A DNA stretch of 64,000 bases from Liolophura sinensis (lineage: Eukaryota; Mollusca; Polyplacophora; Chitonida; Chitonidae): the NCBI RefSeq assembly GCF_032854445.1, contig NC_088297.1:17125127-17189126 (forward strand), in the 5' to 3' direction. Below are positions 45,896 to 58,215 of this stretch, piece after piece. The translations under genes were made by a program, and so were the position numbers. Within the stretch, counting starts at the first letter, position 1, and each line of letters begins with the position of its first letter. Below the pieces are notes generated by a model. It was not told the DNA's origin, made no database searches, and worked only from the letters and a program-made list of their open reading frames with translations.

Positions 45896-48800
45896 AACAG
45901 TTTTGCTTGTAACTTTCACATATTTTATGGTCGTCCTATTATTATATATAAGAAAGCACTTTCTTGTTCGGTATATATTATAGTACTATTTCACTGGAAC
46001 ACCATCTCAACTCGGAATTAAACGCGGTATCTCCTGCTTTCGAGACGTACACTATTATCACTCAGCCATCTCACTGCGACAGGAACTACTTCGTTTTCAG
46101 TTCCAAAAAGCGATTCCAAGCTTAAGATGGCCCTATTAAAGTTTAAGAGCTAATCTGTTACACACAAAATGTGAGAATGGGTTGTTAACATTTAATAGAA
46201 GTTGCCTTCTTCTTCACCCCATTGAATTGGATCCTGGGTCTTCAATCTTGATCTCCATGTCAGTGGGGGATTTCTCTGAATGACCTTTCAGAGTCCCACC
46301 TCTCCTGAACCTCTGTTTTGGAACATAAACACTCATAAACGGAAGACATAACTTACTTATTTATCTGAATAGAAGAATACTATCCGACAATGGAGTGAAC
46401 GCTTGTGATCGATGGTATTAAAGGAAAAAACCTCTGGAAATGGAAGTAGGCGTCACTAAATAGACCACTTAAAACTGTGCATAAATATACTTTCATTTAT
46501 TTTTTACTTGTGTTAAAGGAGCTCAAACATTTAAATTCTAAGATGGGCATTATGGAACATACTATCAGAGGTTAAATTTCGGTGCATACAGTGGTCAGTG
46601 CTTACAGGTTACAGATTTAGTCTTGGTTGATGAGGTTGATGAACAATGAAAAGTGTTAATCAAGCATGGAACAGACAAAGTTCATCGGAATGCAACAAAT
46701 CTCGTGTTCAGATAGTGAACAAAGCTTGCTTTTGTAGAGAATTGACGGTCTGTTTGAAGCCTATAGACGCAAAAGGGTCGCTAGATTGAAAGAAATGTGT
46801 CGCTTATACAATGTGCGGAAGCCTTTCTTTGTCTAGATAATTTGGAATCTGAGGAAATCTCCCTGCAAATTCCGCTAACATCATGTAATAATATCGACCC
46901 TGCTGTCTATTCATAACGTTCCACATGCTCATTGTGTGCTCTCGTAATTATAAGGCATTCAAACGTGAATTTGAATGGCACGACCCTGCATCTGATTGGC
47001 CATGTTCGATAAAAAGGACAGTTTATCCAATCAAATAGAAGCTTTGATTATATTTTGCCTCTCTTATCTTTTGTTTTTCTCGTCCTACACCATGCTCAGA
47101 CACAAATTTTTGTGTATTGCAAAGCAAAAGCTATCTTCCTGTACAGGTGTATAGGCTTGAAAGTTCCAACCCACAAAAAAGCGTGGAAAATTTCCCCAAG
47201 GTGGCTGCCATACCAACAAAATTGGATGGCGCAATGACGAGGAAAGAATTCCTTAAGCTAATGGGCTACATTTTACCCTCCATACATATTTCTATTTTCT
47301 GCATACTTTTTAATAACAAGGGGTGGTAGTGTGTACATTTCATCTTACGTCAGAGACCTGACCGGTAATTGACGATTTTTTGTTCACTTGAATACGGCTT
47401 AAATACTGTTAATGTGACGGTAAACGTCAGTGGTTCATTCGTTCAGTAAACTTGTCATGAAATTGTGGAATATTTCACAGAATGCTTGATGTCAGTTTTG
47501 CACCATCTCTCCCCATGCCACCGCCGGCATGTCTTATTACCCACTGTTTTGGGCATGATTTCCTATAAGATCCTAATTGATTTGGAGAATCCGAGGAAGT
47601 GCGAGTTTATTACTGTCAGAACAAACGGTCTTCTCCACACAAGTTTGTGGTCGACCAATATTTGCTCTTATGACCACTGAATTATTAATAAATGTTTGCA
47701 AATAAATGGCTAAATGTGATTATTTTTCCGTCGAGCTTCGACAAGCACCACTATAATCCGCTTCTTATAACGTTTATAGCTCAATTTCCGCTCAGATCTA
47801 ACGATCATGATGTTCTGAATGCGGTCGGCGAAAGGAAATTAATGTTCGCACGTGCAACGTTGGACATCCAAGACGTCGACACTTCTTCGGCACTGTTCGG
47901 CATTTGGGTTCGTCGACCGTTTCCGTTAATAGTCAGTTAATTTGGGACAGATAAAATATCCATCTATAGTAGAAATACATCGACACAGACTGGAGTGCTC
48001 GGAACCTAATAACTGACGTCAGCAGGATATTGACGTCATTTTATTGACGTCAGATGTTCCTTCCCCAGTTCATCATGATGTCACATTAAAGACAGTACGA
48101 CGTTACAGTTTACACTAACACATCATAGCAGTTTACGCGTTGGGGTACAATCCATTTTTTGACATAACACCACCCCACAGGATAAATATATATCGCCTCC
48201 CTATTGCAGAAATTCTCGTGAAACACTCACAAGCGCCTAAAGAGGTTCTTTTGTTTAGACTTGTACTTCACTCTTGCTTTGATACATACCACGTGTTTGG
48301 TGTTGCTCAAACGAGGCTCTTCGTGGCATTATTGTCATTCTTCTTCTTATAACATGGGGTTTTGAAGTATTAAAAATGCTTAATATACTTACACGAAGAC
48401 GATGGGGATAAATATGACTGATGAGCGGTTAGGGGGCTGCGTAGAATTCCATGTACAGGGGTAAATTTTCCGATGAGCTCTTTCATGATACAACTAATGG
48501 ACGACTCGAATTTCTGGCGCAATGCCATCTTTTAAATGGTCTTTCGGGAAAACACGGATAAAAATCTATATAATGCGCAGTTAAGCAGACATTCCTTGTA
48601 CGAAATGGGCCCTTTTCCACTCCCTGATGAACAAAGGGTTTGACGCGAGATTTCTGAAATGCTTATAGTTGGGCATAGCGTTCAAGAAAAGGTCCGCCTC
48701 AAACCCTAGCGGAACACTTTCTATAGGCGGATACTTGTCATTTATATTATCTAACTGTCTTGTCCTAATGCCTCCTCTTTTTATCAGCAGATTTATTAGA

Positions 48801-49082
48801 ATGAGATCCGATTTATGTACAGTGTTGTCCAAGTTGATTTTGGTCAACTGCTCAGACCACGTATTTTGTATCATGCAGTTTGTGATATTGTGATTTTTCG
48901 TATGTTTACAGGATTTTTAACCACACATATTCTGAAGGCATTTTTCTTTTATTGTAAAATTCTACTTTCCTGAAAGCCCTGAAATTGGCCAACCCAACCA
49001 ATGTAGATGAAGCTCCAAAAACAAATCCCACTGGAAGTTGCTCTTCCCATAAGCGAAAGGATTGAGATATCAGGGTATATAT
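45896..49082. other. Mostly unique sequence with a possible inverted R1 fragment
   Basis: GAATTTGAATGGCACGACCC followed by TGCATCTGATTGGCC (46971-47005) resembles the reverse complement of the right end of R1 copy B. On the minus strand GAGATGGCTGAGTGATAATA (about 46073-46054) resembles a tRNA-Ser A-box region. Frames at 47692-47940 (+) and 48581-48874 (-) have no recognisable product. No gene is called. Confidence 0.35.
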
Positions 49083-49681
49083 CGGGTGGGCATAAAAAAA
49101 TGGGCCGGACTTTGACTCTCAATATCTCCCAAACCCTCTTACGTCAGCTTCTAAAAATGTACACGCCCAAAAGCCATTATGTGTTAAGTATGCAGACCAA
49201 ATTTCATCCTTTAAGATTTCTGTTCATGGGACCAAAATCAAAATAGAGTTAAAAACTCATGTTCCGGACATTTCAAAATGATGTTCTACCTTGTTTTATT
49301 TGAAAAGGTGATCAATTCCTTGTCCACCGCAGAGAAAATCATCTTGATTCAGCAAAACTTGTGCCTATCTGCAGAAGAGTTTTTGACACTAGAGCCAGAC
49401 AATTTTTTTCAGACGACATTTGATTGACGCGTGTCACACAGGTGCAGCGCGAGCTCTACTCGTGACATCTGACAGGTGATGCAATGTGGGCCAACGGAAC
49501 GTTTTTGAGGCTAAGTTTTCATTTTAACCCTGTGTGCAGACTACTTAAGCTATGACCTTGAAAATTGGTCAGTATATTAATAAAATCATGCCATTTAAAT
49601 GTCCAAAGTTTGAGAGGGTTTGGACAAAGGATAATGGAGGCTTTGGAAAACACAGTACGGCCTATTTTTTATGCCCATCCG
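49083..49681. mobile_element. Non-autonomous DNA transposon candidate, 599 bp, 24-25-bp terminal inverted repeats
   Basis: The left end CGGGTGGGCATAAAAAAATG+GGCCG (49083-49107) matches the reverse complement of the right end, CGGATGGGCATAAAAAATAG+GCCG (49658-49681), with about three differences including a one-base gap. ATATAT directly precedes the left end and follows the right end, a possible target duplication. The interior has no transposase-like frame; the frame at 49007-49246 spans the left end and is unassigned. Confidence 0.8.
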
Positions 49682-51169
49682 ATATATTACATTTATTAAA
49701 GTTGTGAACCCTGTTAATAAGGTTGCCTGTGTATTTTTATATGAAGTCCATTGTGGGTCACGTGCTATCGCCAAGATGACATGAACACTGACCTCGCTCG
49801 GCGAGCAAAACTTTATGCGTCACATGTTCGAAATGTCGTCAGTTACTTGTCAAAGACTGGTGGTTTTCTCCAAGCACTCTGGCTTCCATCTACCATCTAC
49901 AAGTGAAATATTCCCGAGGCTTTAAGTCAATGACCCATTAAGAAATAATATCAACCCAAATCATTCTATACCTTATCATATACATGTCTTACGCTTTCTA
50001 TGCATCGTGGCATTGATATTTACATTTTGTATGGACGCTTTGGGGCATCGGATGTAAAGGGTGTGTACCATTGAGACATAAAAGCATTTTACGTCAGTCA
50101 TTATAAAACTGCATTTATCTATTCACTGACCATAGAATTAAAACAGATGGTACGCCTTACCAACATACATTGTTCTCATGCTAGTTGTCAAGTAAACAGA
50201 TCCTTGAAATGTGTTAACAATCGAATGTCGTATTATATATAAATCTAGGTAGTTATACATCTCACGTTTAACTTCTCATTCAGCAAAACAGGGTTATATT
50301 ATTAGATTTTGTCAATGTTTGAGTTGCTCATGGAATATGGTTCTAGGAATTCAATTGATCTTAAAAGGATGTTGTTAAGTTTGCTGGGAAGGCATAGGGT
50401 GATATTCTACTGGCAAAGTTACAGCACCAAGAGTAATGACTTAAGACCTTTATTTGCTTCCTAAATGGACTTTTTGGGCGAATAATTTCGGCAAATATGC
50501 AGCACGTTTTAAAAGCATAATAACGGTCAAACAGCATTACCGCTTTAGTTACTACTGTTAAAGTCACAATTGTACTGGGTTTACCGTTACATGAACGTTC
50601 GCTTCCTCATCCATCTTTTCATTTATAAGCAACGATGATCACTTAATATTCTGTCTTCTCGCTTCCTCAAGCACAAACGAACGCATCAGATTATTTTCGT
50701 TAGTACGAGATTACGGCTTGGAACAAATCAGGCCGACAGTGTAAGAAGGAATATCCACCGATCGGCTTCCCGTGGAGCCTGACGTACCTGCCTTGGACGT
50801 ATAGCTTTTCCTTGAGACTTGCGTCAGAGACTATAGAGCTTTATGAAAATCAATCCATTCGCTGATTTAAACACCGATTTATCTCAAATGACGCTCATGT
50901 TATTCTCCCATCACAATGGCCAATCGTTTGTCCAGACTGCCCACCCAGGTATTCTTCACCATACCAGGCATCGAATAAAAAATCTCCGACGCTGACGATT
51001 AAAAGTGCAGTTCTGAATACTGAGAACGGTTGCCAAAAAGATATTCGGTTTCTCTCAGCACTTAGTAAAATTCCATCGTGTAAAAAAGAGCTTATACCTC
51101 ATAGAATGCTTTTTATTGTTATTACTTTTAAGAATATTGTTTTGACTTGATAGATTATTTTAGTTTGTA
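49682..51169. other. Unique non-coding sequence, possible decayed SINE-alpha
   Basis: ACAAGTGAAATATTCCCGAG followed by GCTTTAAGTCAATGACCC (about 49900-49938) looks like a strongly mutated SINE-alpha 3' end on the plus strand. Nothing else was recognised; the frame 50361-50567 (-) is unassigned. Confidence 0.3.
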
Positions 51170-51269
51170 CGTGGGCAGGTCTTGCAGCAACGCGCGGATG
51201 GTCGACTGTTCCCCCGTGCTTGAACATTCTTGAGTGCGGCATAAAACACCAATGAAATAAATAAATATA
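51170..51269 (+). mobile_element. SINE-alpha, truncated and internally deleted
   Basis: CGTGGGCAGGTCTTGCAGCA, then GCGGATGGTCG, then after a deletion CATTCTTGAGTGCGGCATAA and an (AAAT)n tail. The CATAATGCTGGCCGCC block is lost. Confidence 0.85.
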
Positions 51270-51324
51270 TTACATCACTTGTACTGGCGAGACACTGTCT
51301 ACTGTTATATGTCTTAAATGCCAA

Positions 51325-51326
51325 AT

Positions 51327-51389
<63 letters not shown>

Positions 51390-51482
51390 TTTGATTGGTG
51401 TTTCACGCCGTACTTAAGAATATTTCATTTATACGACGGCGGCCAGCATTATGGTATGAGGAAATCGGACAGAGCCAGGGGC
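51325..51482 (-). mobile_element. SINE-alpha, 5'-truncated, with long (AAAT)n tail
   Basis: The (TTTA)17-like tail at left (51325-51391) is followed by GATTGGTGTTTCACGCCGTA, CTTAAGAATATTTCATTTAT and GGCGGCCAGCATTATGGTAT to AGAGCCAGGG. It faces the plus-strand copy 55 bp to its left tail to tail. Confidence 0.9.
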
Positions 51483-52954
51483 CATCTCTGTTTATTCTAA
51501 AGTAGGTCTAATTGCTAGGATGCCTAAATAATATGTGTAGTGGAAAGGGTACTGTCCATTACTACACACAAATTATAAAAAAAAATAAATATTCACACTA
51601 CCTTGTAATATGCACAAATGTAAAATGTATCCCCTGAAGATCGCATTATTTAATGGGCAAAGTTTTTTTAAACTACAGGACTGCCGCGGAAGATTGCTTA
51701 TGATTTTCGTTCTGTTGTGCGTTGAACTACTAAAACTTTAATACTTTGGTTCAACGGGTTAAGCGTTTTTTAACATATAGATGGTATAGTCAAACAGGAA
51801 ATTTCACAGTATCTTTACTAAATGACCCTGTGGAGACGTCTTATTTTAGATGCACAAAGCAATGTGTTTTTTAATTGGATGTTGACCGTTTTACGGTATT
51901 TTTGTCCTATACCGTCAGTAACTTAATCCGTGTGTAATCCAAGCCACAATATCATATATGTAGGTGTAAAGAATCCTTCACATCTTCTGCACTTAAACGA
52001 TACTATATGGAGACTTTTTTATACTGGATTCGTTAATTTTGGATACATTCTTAGAAAGGATTCTGGAAGTGCGTCTGGAAGGTAGGATATCTGGGGGGAA
52101 ATGCACATATCCACCATATAGATGTAAAGAGAACTTCTTCTCTTCTTTAAAAGATCTATGCAGACATTTTTAAATATTGGAATCGTGAATTTTCTGACAT
52201 TTCTTGTGATATACAGTCATTTGTTAGAATGTGATTCTTAGGGGTACATCTCACAGCTCTGTAGACAATCACCCGCGTATATAATCCCAACGAAATCCGG
52301 TCGCGTCTCCAGCTGTGGTTCGGGATCATCTTCAGCGGAATTCCCGTTAATGTTTAATTGCTCCCATTGTGTTGCACCTTCCATTCTCCGCCAGTACCAG
52401 GAACTAACCAAAGAAAGGCTTCGCGTTGTGAAAGGAAGCGAGCTTCCATCGGGCATAGGGAGTAAATAAATTTTCCAAAGCCTACGTTTCAGGACAATAC
52501 CTTCCTCGAACAAAGCACCTAAATCCCTGAGCTGCGATGGGAAATTTACTTGTTACTGCCGACACCAGTCCGTGGATTCAAAGCAGGCCTATTGCCAAGT
52601 GTCACCTCAGAACGCCTGCGCGTTTACGCTGTTCTGAATCCCAGAAGACCACTATTATCTTTTGTTTCCTCTTCCGCTCTCCCCAGGGGGACGTAACTGT
52701 CTTTTATCCCGAAGACCCTGTTACATTTCGGGATCGAGATTTTCTCGGATTAGAGGCTATTCTCTGTTCTCTGGCTGACACAAGGTTACGAAAAGGCTCT
52801 TATTCCCCGTTCGACTTCGTTAAGTGCTCTTCATCCTCCTTTCTCTACTTTGATATCTCCCAGCGAGTTCTCTGTGCCTTTTACTAGTCTGTGAGGTGAA
52901 CGTAGAGCTCTGCTGACAAGAGTAAAGGTGTTGTGTGGCCTGCAGCCCAGAAGG
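51483..52954. other. Unique sequence, no gene recognised
   Basis: A minus-strand frame (52238-52513, 91 codons) and a plus-strand frame (52537-52887, 116 codons) are adjacent. Neither protein is recognised and no splice-site pattern supports them. Confidence 0.3.
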
Positions 52955-53240
52955 GTCACCGTATTGAATCACGCGGTCGCCATATTGCGCGGAGTGCCCG
53001 TAGTGCCATAGATAAGTCACCGTGTTGCACGGCGTGGTGACCGTAGTGCCATAGATAGGTCACCATTTTACGTGGCGTGGTTACCGTAACGCCATAGATA
53101 GGTCACCATGTTGCGCAGTGTGGTTACTGTAATGTCATAGATAGGTCACCATGTTGCGCCGTGTGGTTACCATAGTGTCATAGATAGGTCACTATGTTGC
53201 ACCGTGTGGTTACCGTAGTGTCATAGATAGGTCACCATGA
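52955..53240. repeat. 43-bp tandem repeat, about 6.5 copies
   Basis: The unit is about CATAGATAGGTCACCATGTT plus GCGCNGTGTGGTTACCGTA and GTGT. The anchor ATAGATAGGTCAC recurs roughly every 43 bp from 53010 to 53226. The leftmost units are more diverged. Confidence 0.92.
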
Positions 53241-53649
53241 CATCATGTATGACATGTTCTTTTGTCTACTAAGTCAGCATATCCTGCAAAGTATTATTCT
53301 CATTTTCAATTCCCGAATTACGTAGGTAACCTGACTGGAATGACGTCAACTGTGTTTTGAACTGTGACTTAATTGAACTGTTGAATTATTGATGCTGTTA
53401 AAAGCCACGCACATTGTTACAGAAATAGCACTTGTATTTGATTAACATTAGAGATAAGCTTATTAAACATTGATTTGATGTCAGTGGTTTCTGTAGAGAA
53501 ATAACATCACAAATCATCCATTTTGTAATCTCGTCGACCCTCTTGTATTCTTCTCTTAATCTAACCTTATATATTCCCTTCAGCTGTTCATGAATGGAAA
53601 CAATACAGATATTGTATTTTTCGTGGCCTAAAATAGTAGATTGAACAGA

Positions 53650-53908
53650 CTGAAGGATTCGTTCAAAATTGCATTTTATATTTTCTACTGGCTCTAACCA
53701 AAGCTTCAATTTTGAGAAGGATTCGTTCCAAATTGCATTTTATATTTTCTACTGGCTCCAACCAAAGCTTCAAGTTTGAGAAGGATTCGTTCCAAATTGC
53801 ATTTTATATTTTCTACTGGCTCCAACCAAAGCTTCAAGTTTGAGAAGGATTCGTTCCATATTGCATCTTATATTTTCTACTGGCTCCAACCAAAGCTTCA
53901 AGTTTGAA
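53650..53908. repeat. 64-bp tandem repeat, 4 copies
   Basis: The unit is GAAGGATTCGTTCCAAATTG, then CATTTTATATTTTCTACTGG, then CTCCAACCAAAGCTTCAAGT, then TTGA. Copies differ by one to three bases, so the array is young. The first copy overlaps the start of an unassigned minus-strand frame (53398-53709, 103 codons), whose first ~20 codons are repeat sequence. Confidence 0.95.
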
Positions 53909-56900
53909 CAAACCTTCACGTGTCCATAAAGTAAAAAATAATGTCTGCCTCAGGTAAAAGGGCTTAAAATTTGCATTGGCCTTAATGTGTACATTAAGAA
54001 AATGTAGAAATTCTTCAAAATGTTTTTCTTTTTTTCCCTCAAGCCCAGGAATCCCACAAAAGCAATTGTTTTATATTGTTTGTTTTTGAATGGCGCCGTT
54101 AAAACCATGCAATTTATCAAACGGACCGACGTAATTTTACCAAGCAATAACATGTAGACAGTCTTTGATGAAAAAAAACTTTGTCCTATTTTTCATTTGG
54201 CAATATAATGGTCAAATGTCGATGAGTCAACAGAAGGCATCGCACCGTTTGAATAGAAGTTTAACAATTTTACCTGGTCGTTAATTGAGAATTATGAGTG
54301 CTATCATTGGTGTACTAATGTCTGGTAGTGAACCGGAAAATTGTGTCGATATATAGATATCAGGATGCACGCGCTAGTGGGTTTTAATGTTTTCCCAGTG
54401 TGAATACGGAGAGATATGATAATCCCCCATCCTACAGCCTTTGATGTTCTGCCGATATAGTATTTTTTGCCCAGGCTGAACTGAAATCAAACGCCCAGCT
54501 GCCACGCATGGTAAAACCCCATTAAATTCACCCGTTCTCAACGCCCAATGCATTGCCCTCTTTCAGGCCAGGAGGCTTAATGTCAAATTCGGATTTCTTG
54601 GAATGCCCGAGTTTTTACAAGGAGCAGCTGATTTAATTTACATCTTCAGCTGTAACAAAACGCATCTGAGATACATATTTGGATTATCTAAAACTTGTAA
54701 ATCAGCACAGTATACGATCTGGATACTGATTTCATTCATTCGCCCAGAACATTTCTTGCAGCTTCGCATGCAGCATCACTGAAAACTGTTGGTTGCTTCT
54801 CTTTGTATGAATCCGTCTTAATTTCGTATTTCATACACTGTCTTAGTTCTATGGTGGTTTGTGTTGAAAGTTGTTATGGGAATTGGCCTTACGATTATTG
54901 ACTTGGAACGTCCATTTAGGTTGACGGCTGGCATACCAGTGTGTGTTTTCAGGCCTAGATCTATTCCGTTGATGTTTAGCACCGTATACTCCAAAATATT
55001 TCATTTCTTTCACGACTGTCAAGACTGTATTGTGTGGGAAACTGCCTAATCCACCACCTTCCCTATTTCCCTGACAACACTCTTCGCTCCAAGTCAAAGT
55101 CGAACCAGCAAGTGCTTGATTCGAGCCTGGTACCTCATTGGTCGGAAGCAAATGAAGATAACGCTTTAGGATGTTGAGCTATTGACGAAACTATCAGCGG
55201 ATTTATTTAAATGGAAACGGAGCTTGGATATACTCAGTTTTCTAATTCAGTTCGTTGTTTTGTTTTGTTTTTTATATTTCAGTGATTGTGTTTCACAATA
55301 GCAAACACGATGATATTTCGTTTGATGTCTTCCTTTGAAATGGTTTACTGATTGTTTGTGTTTGTGTTTGTGTTTTAGACAGTACTCACAACACTCACGA
55401 CACAAACAGATAACACTCTACATCAATGAAAAAGCATTCGTGACTGTTATCATTTACTGCTCCAGACGAGCTGCAGTGCCTGTAGGATAGGATATATGAT
55501 GGAGAAACGCCATATTATCACTGATAGCCCATTTCCAGAATGTTGCATATATGTTGTTTCATTAAAAAAAAAAGAGAAAAATTAGAAACCATTCGGAAAA
55601 CGATTTTTTTTTCGTATAGATGTTTTTGTTTTATTAAAATTTTGGTTGGAGACACAGTCTTTGGTTGGGAGAACAAGATCAAACTTATTGAATATTTCCA
55701 TACATTCTGCCTTTTAAACTGTCTTCATTCGTCAGCGTTAAAGTGTTAAAACAAGGTTGTCGTTACCATGTTACTTTATCTCAGCTGAGCGGTTCAAGGC
55801 TCGTCGATGACACGAGCCGTGGTTCTAGTCCCTTAACCCCTCCTCCTCTTTCACATCCCAATCCTTACCCCCCCCCCCCCCTTCTCCTCATGCCCCAGGA
55901 TCGATGAGCAGTAAATGCTACCCCACTTGTGATATGCGATATCGTCTTGGCCACGACATCTAGCCGATCCTTGACGGCAAGAGGGGGATTAATCGTACGT
56001 AGCTGTCACTGTTCGTGGTATGATGCCTGAAACTCGACCGTGCCGAATCAGGAATATTTAATTTGACTTCACGTTCAAACTGCATCATCCGTGATAAAAG
56101 CTATCATTGCTGTCCATATTCAGATGCGTTAATGTTATTTTAAGAATACTGTCCTTAGTTGTTCGTTAGCCTGCCTTTGTTGAAGGTTGGCTTTTTATAA
56201 CACCATTTTGACCATATCATGACATTGTCTCCCTGTAGCAGTCTGATTTCCTCGTTGCGGTTCTCATAGTGCTGCCTCACTGAAATACAATGCGGCAGAC
56301 CCAACGCTCCAACTTGTCGCAGTACATCTTCCCTAACCTTGTTTCCTTCAGCTGATCTCAAAGGGAGGACCTGACGATTTGTGATCCCTGTGCCCAACTT
56401 TTTGTCAGATCCAGGTTTCACTATGTTATCCTCGATGACGTGTGTTTTATATTCTTGTGAAGCCATTTATGTTGTCAGTTCTTTGCTGACTCTTGAAAAT
56501 ACACTTAATTTATAATTCGAGGTGTACTTCAATTACGCTTTTAAGGTATCCTGTACTTACGCTATCACAGTTCACCGACAGAACTGCCTTATCTCCAATC
56601 AGTAGATTGAACTATATATGCCATGTGTTTCGTAAACGATGTTTCTGAAGGCAGATTTGTCCTTCACTTCGAGTGTCCTTACTCGGCTGCCTGCCTTTGG
56701 CGGAACACTAATATGCTTTTGCTGGCCCAAGAGCGAATGTCTCTCACCGATCTTTTGCAGCGTTAAGCTGAGACTCTCAGTGGAAAGTGGCCCATTGACT
56801 CAGTGGGCATAAAACATCCCACTGAGAATTCAGTGTCATCCTGTCTTCCCTGAACGCAGCAGTGCTGTAGGGGATACTCAGCCTAATGCATATCCACTCT

Positions 56901-57727
56901 ACCTTGATAGTTTGGTTTTCGTTTTTTAAAAGAAACGGTGTGAGGGAATTGTGGCGATAATGGTTTGGTGAAGAGCACTCTTTCAAATACCGGTATATGA
57001 AATTCAAATGCATACATTACGGTTCTGGGAAACGAGATTAGTGTCACTGAAATGCTGAACAAAAGAAACTAAAAAGGGAAATTGTTTTCTGTTGTTGCGT
57101 TCATTTTGTGTTTGTGCGTGTGTTCTGTACCTGAATATGGATTCTACATACGCCATTGTTAGTAATGCACAAATTTATATTCAGTGCATTGTTCCGGAAT
57201 GATATAAGCGGCAAAAGGCTCTTCGCCAACTATAGAAGTCGATACCGTCGTTATATGCACAGGATACAGGTATATTCCATGCAGTTTTACTTCAGCCATG
57301 CCAAGAATTGATCAAACTGTAAGCAATATTCATTTATTGACTGAGGTACGCTCTTACATTTCATCCTACGATAATGTACTCACCCGGAAGAGCGATGTTT
57401 AGCTAACCGCAAAATGGTATTTATTGATGGCTTTTGGCATGCATCAGGTGCGCTAGCGGCGCATTAATGTAACTGAGATTATAGATTTCATCTCGACTTC
57501 CCCTGTATGGGGAGATTTGGGAATAAGGTGCGCAGCAAAGTGGCTTTAAACTATGCACGTTTTTGTTCTCTTCCGTAGTAGATCACACATGTCGGTGTAT
57601 CTGCACCAATAAAACACAGGTATTATACACACGCTGCAACGCCATAACATAACACGCTGTGATCTACTGCTATTTGGAACATTTTGTGTATCTCCATCAC
57701 GGTCATCCATGCTGTTGTTTTGATCTA
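53909..57727. other. Unique sequence with one unassigned minus-strand frame and tRNA-like fragments
   Basis: The minus-strand frame 56155-56466 (103 codons, starting MASQEYKTHVIEDNIVKPG) has a polar, protein-like composition but no domain I know. A further stop-free minus-strand stretch of about 60 codons lies near 56600-56780, in a different segment. AGCTGAGCGGTTCAAGGC and GGTTCTAGTCCC at 55784-55832 look like degenerate A and B boxes. A C-run lies at 55867-55880. Frames at 54849-55151 (-) and 56777-57013 (-) are unassigned. Confidence 0.3.
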
Positions 57728-57779
57728 AAAACTATGGTACGACGTTAAGCTCCAAGCATTCATTCATTTGAAAACTATG
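57728..57779 (+). mobile_element. 34-bp SINE tail insertion with perfect 9-bp target-site duplication
   Basis: AAAACTATG occurs at 57728-57736 and at 57771-57779. The 34 bp between are GTACGACGTTAAGCTCCAAG plus CATTCATTCATTTG, the extreme 3' end of a beta/gamma-type SINE with a short (CATT)n tail. It has the same start point within the SINE as the 42-bp insertion at 41796. Confidence 0.85.
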
Positions 57780-57978
57780 CCCTGTTTCATGGTATTGTTT
57801 CTTATGCATGCTGACAACTCAGTGTCTTGTGTAAATTCTAAGCAAGGCACATCTAATAATCTGTAGGTAGCATCACTAAATTTGTTGCGTAAGTCTTTTT
57901 TTTTTGGTTATGGTGGAACGAGGCGTATAATTTGCCACCATTTACATGTAAGTATTTAGAGTAAAAGCCTTATGTAGC

Positions 57979-58215
57979 AAATTGACAAGAGGCCAGGTTT
58001 CACTGGTTACGTGTGAGATTTGGCCGTCGCAGATCTGGTTTTTAATACTCTATGTGCTTTGAGGCATTTGTATTACATGCAAACTTCCGGTCGCCAAAGT
58101 GGTTTAGGTTGTGTAATTGGAGCTGTGCTCACATATTCCATGATCCTCCACATACACATGTATTTGACTACGATGTGGCTGGAATATTGCCATTCATTCT
58201 ACGTACACATAGAAT
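57979..58215. repeat. Dispersed repeat, copy 2, with SINE-like 3' phrase
   Basis: The left part matches 38472-38620 (ATTGACAAGAGGCC, TTTCACTGGTTACGTGTGA, TTGGC). ACGATGTGGCTGGAATATTG at 58168 is like the conserved 3' phrase of a molluscan SINE (rich in GGCTGGAATATTGC). Whether both belong to one element is unclear. Overlapping plus frames 58020-58217 and 58052-58384 are unassigned. Confidence 0.45.
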
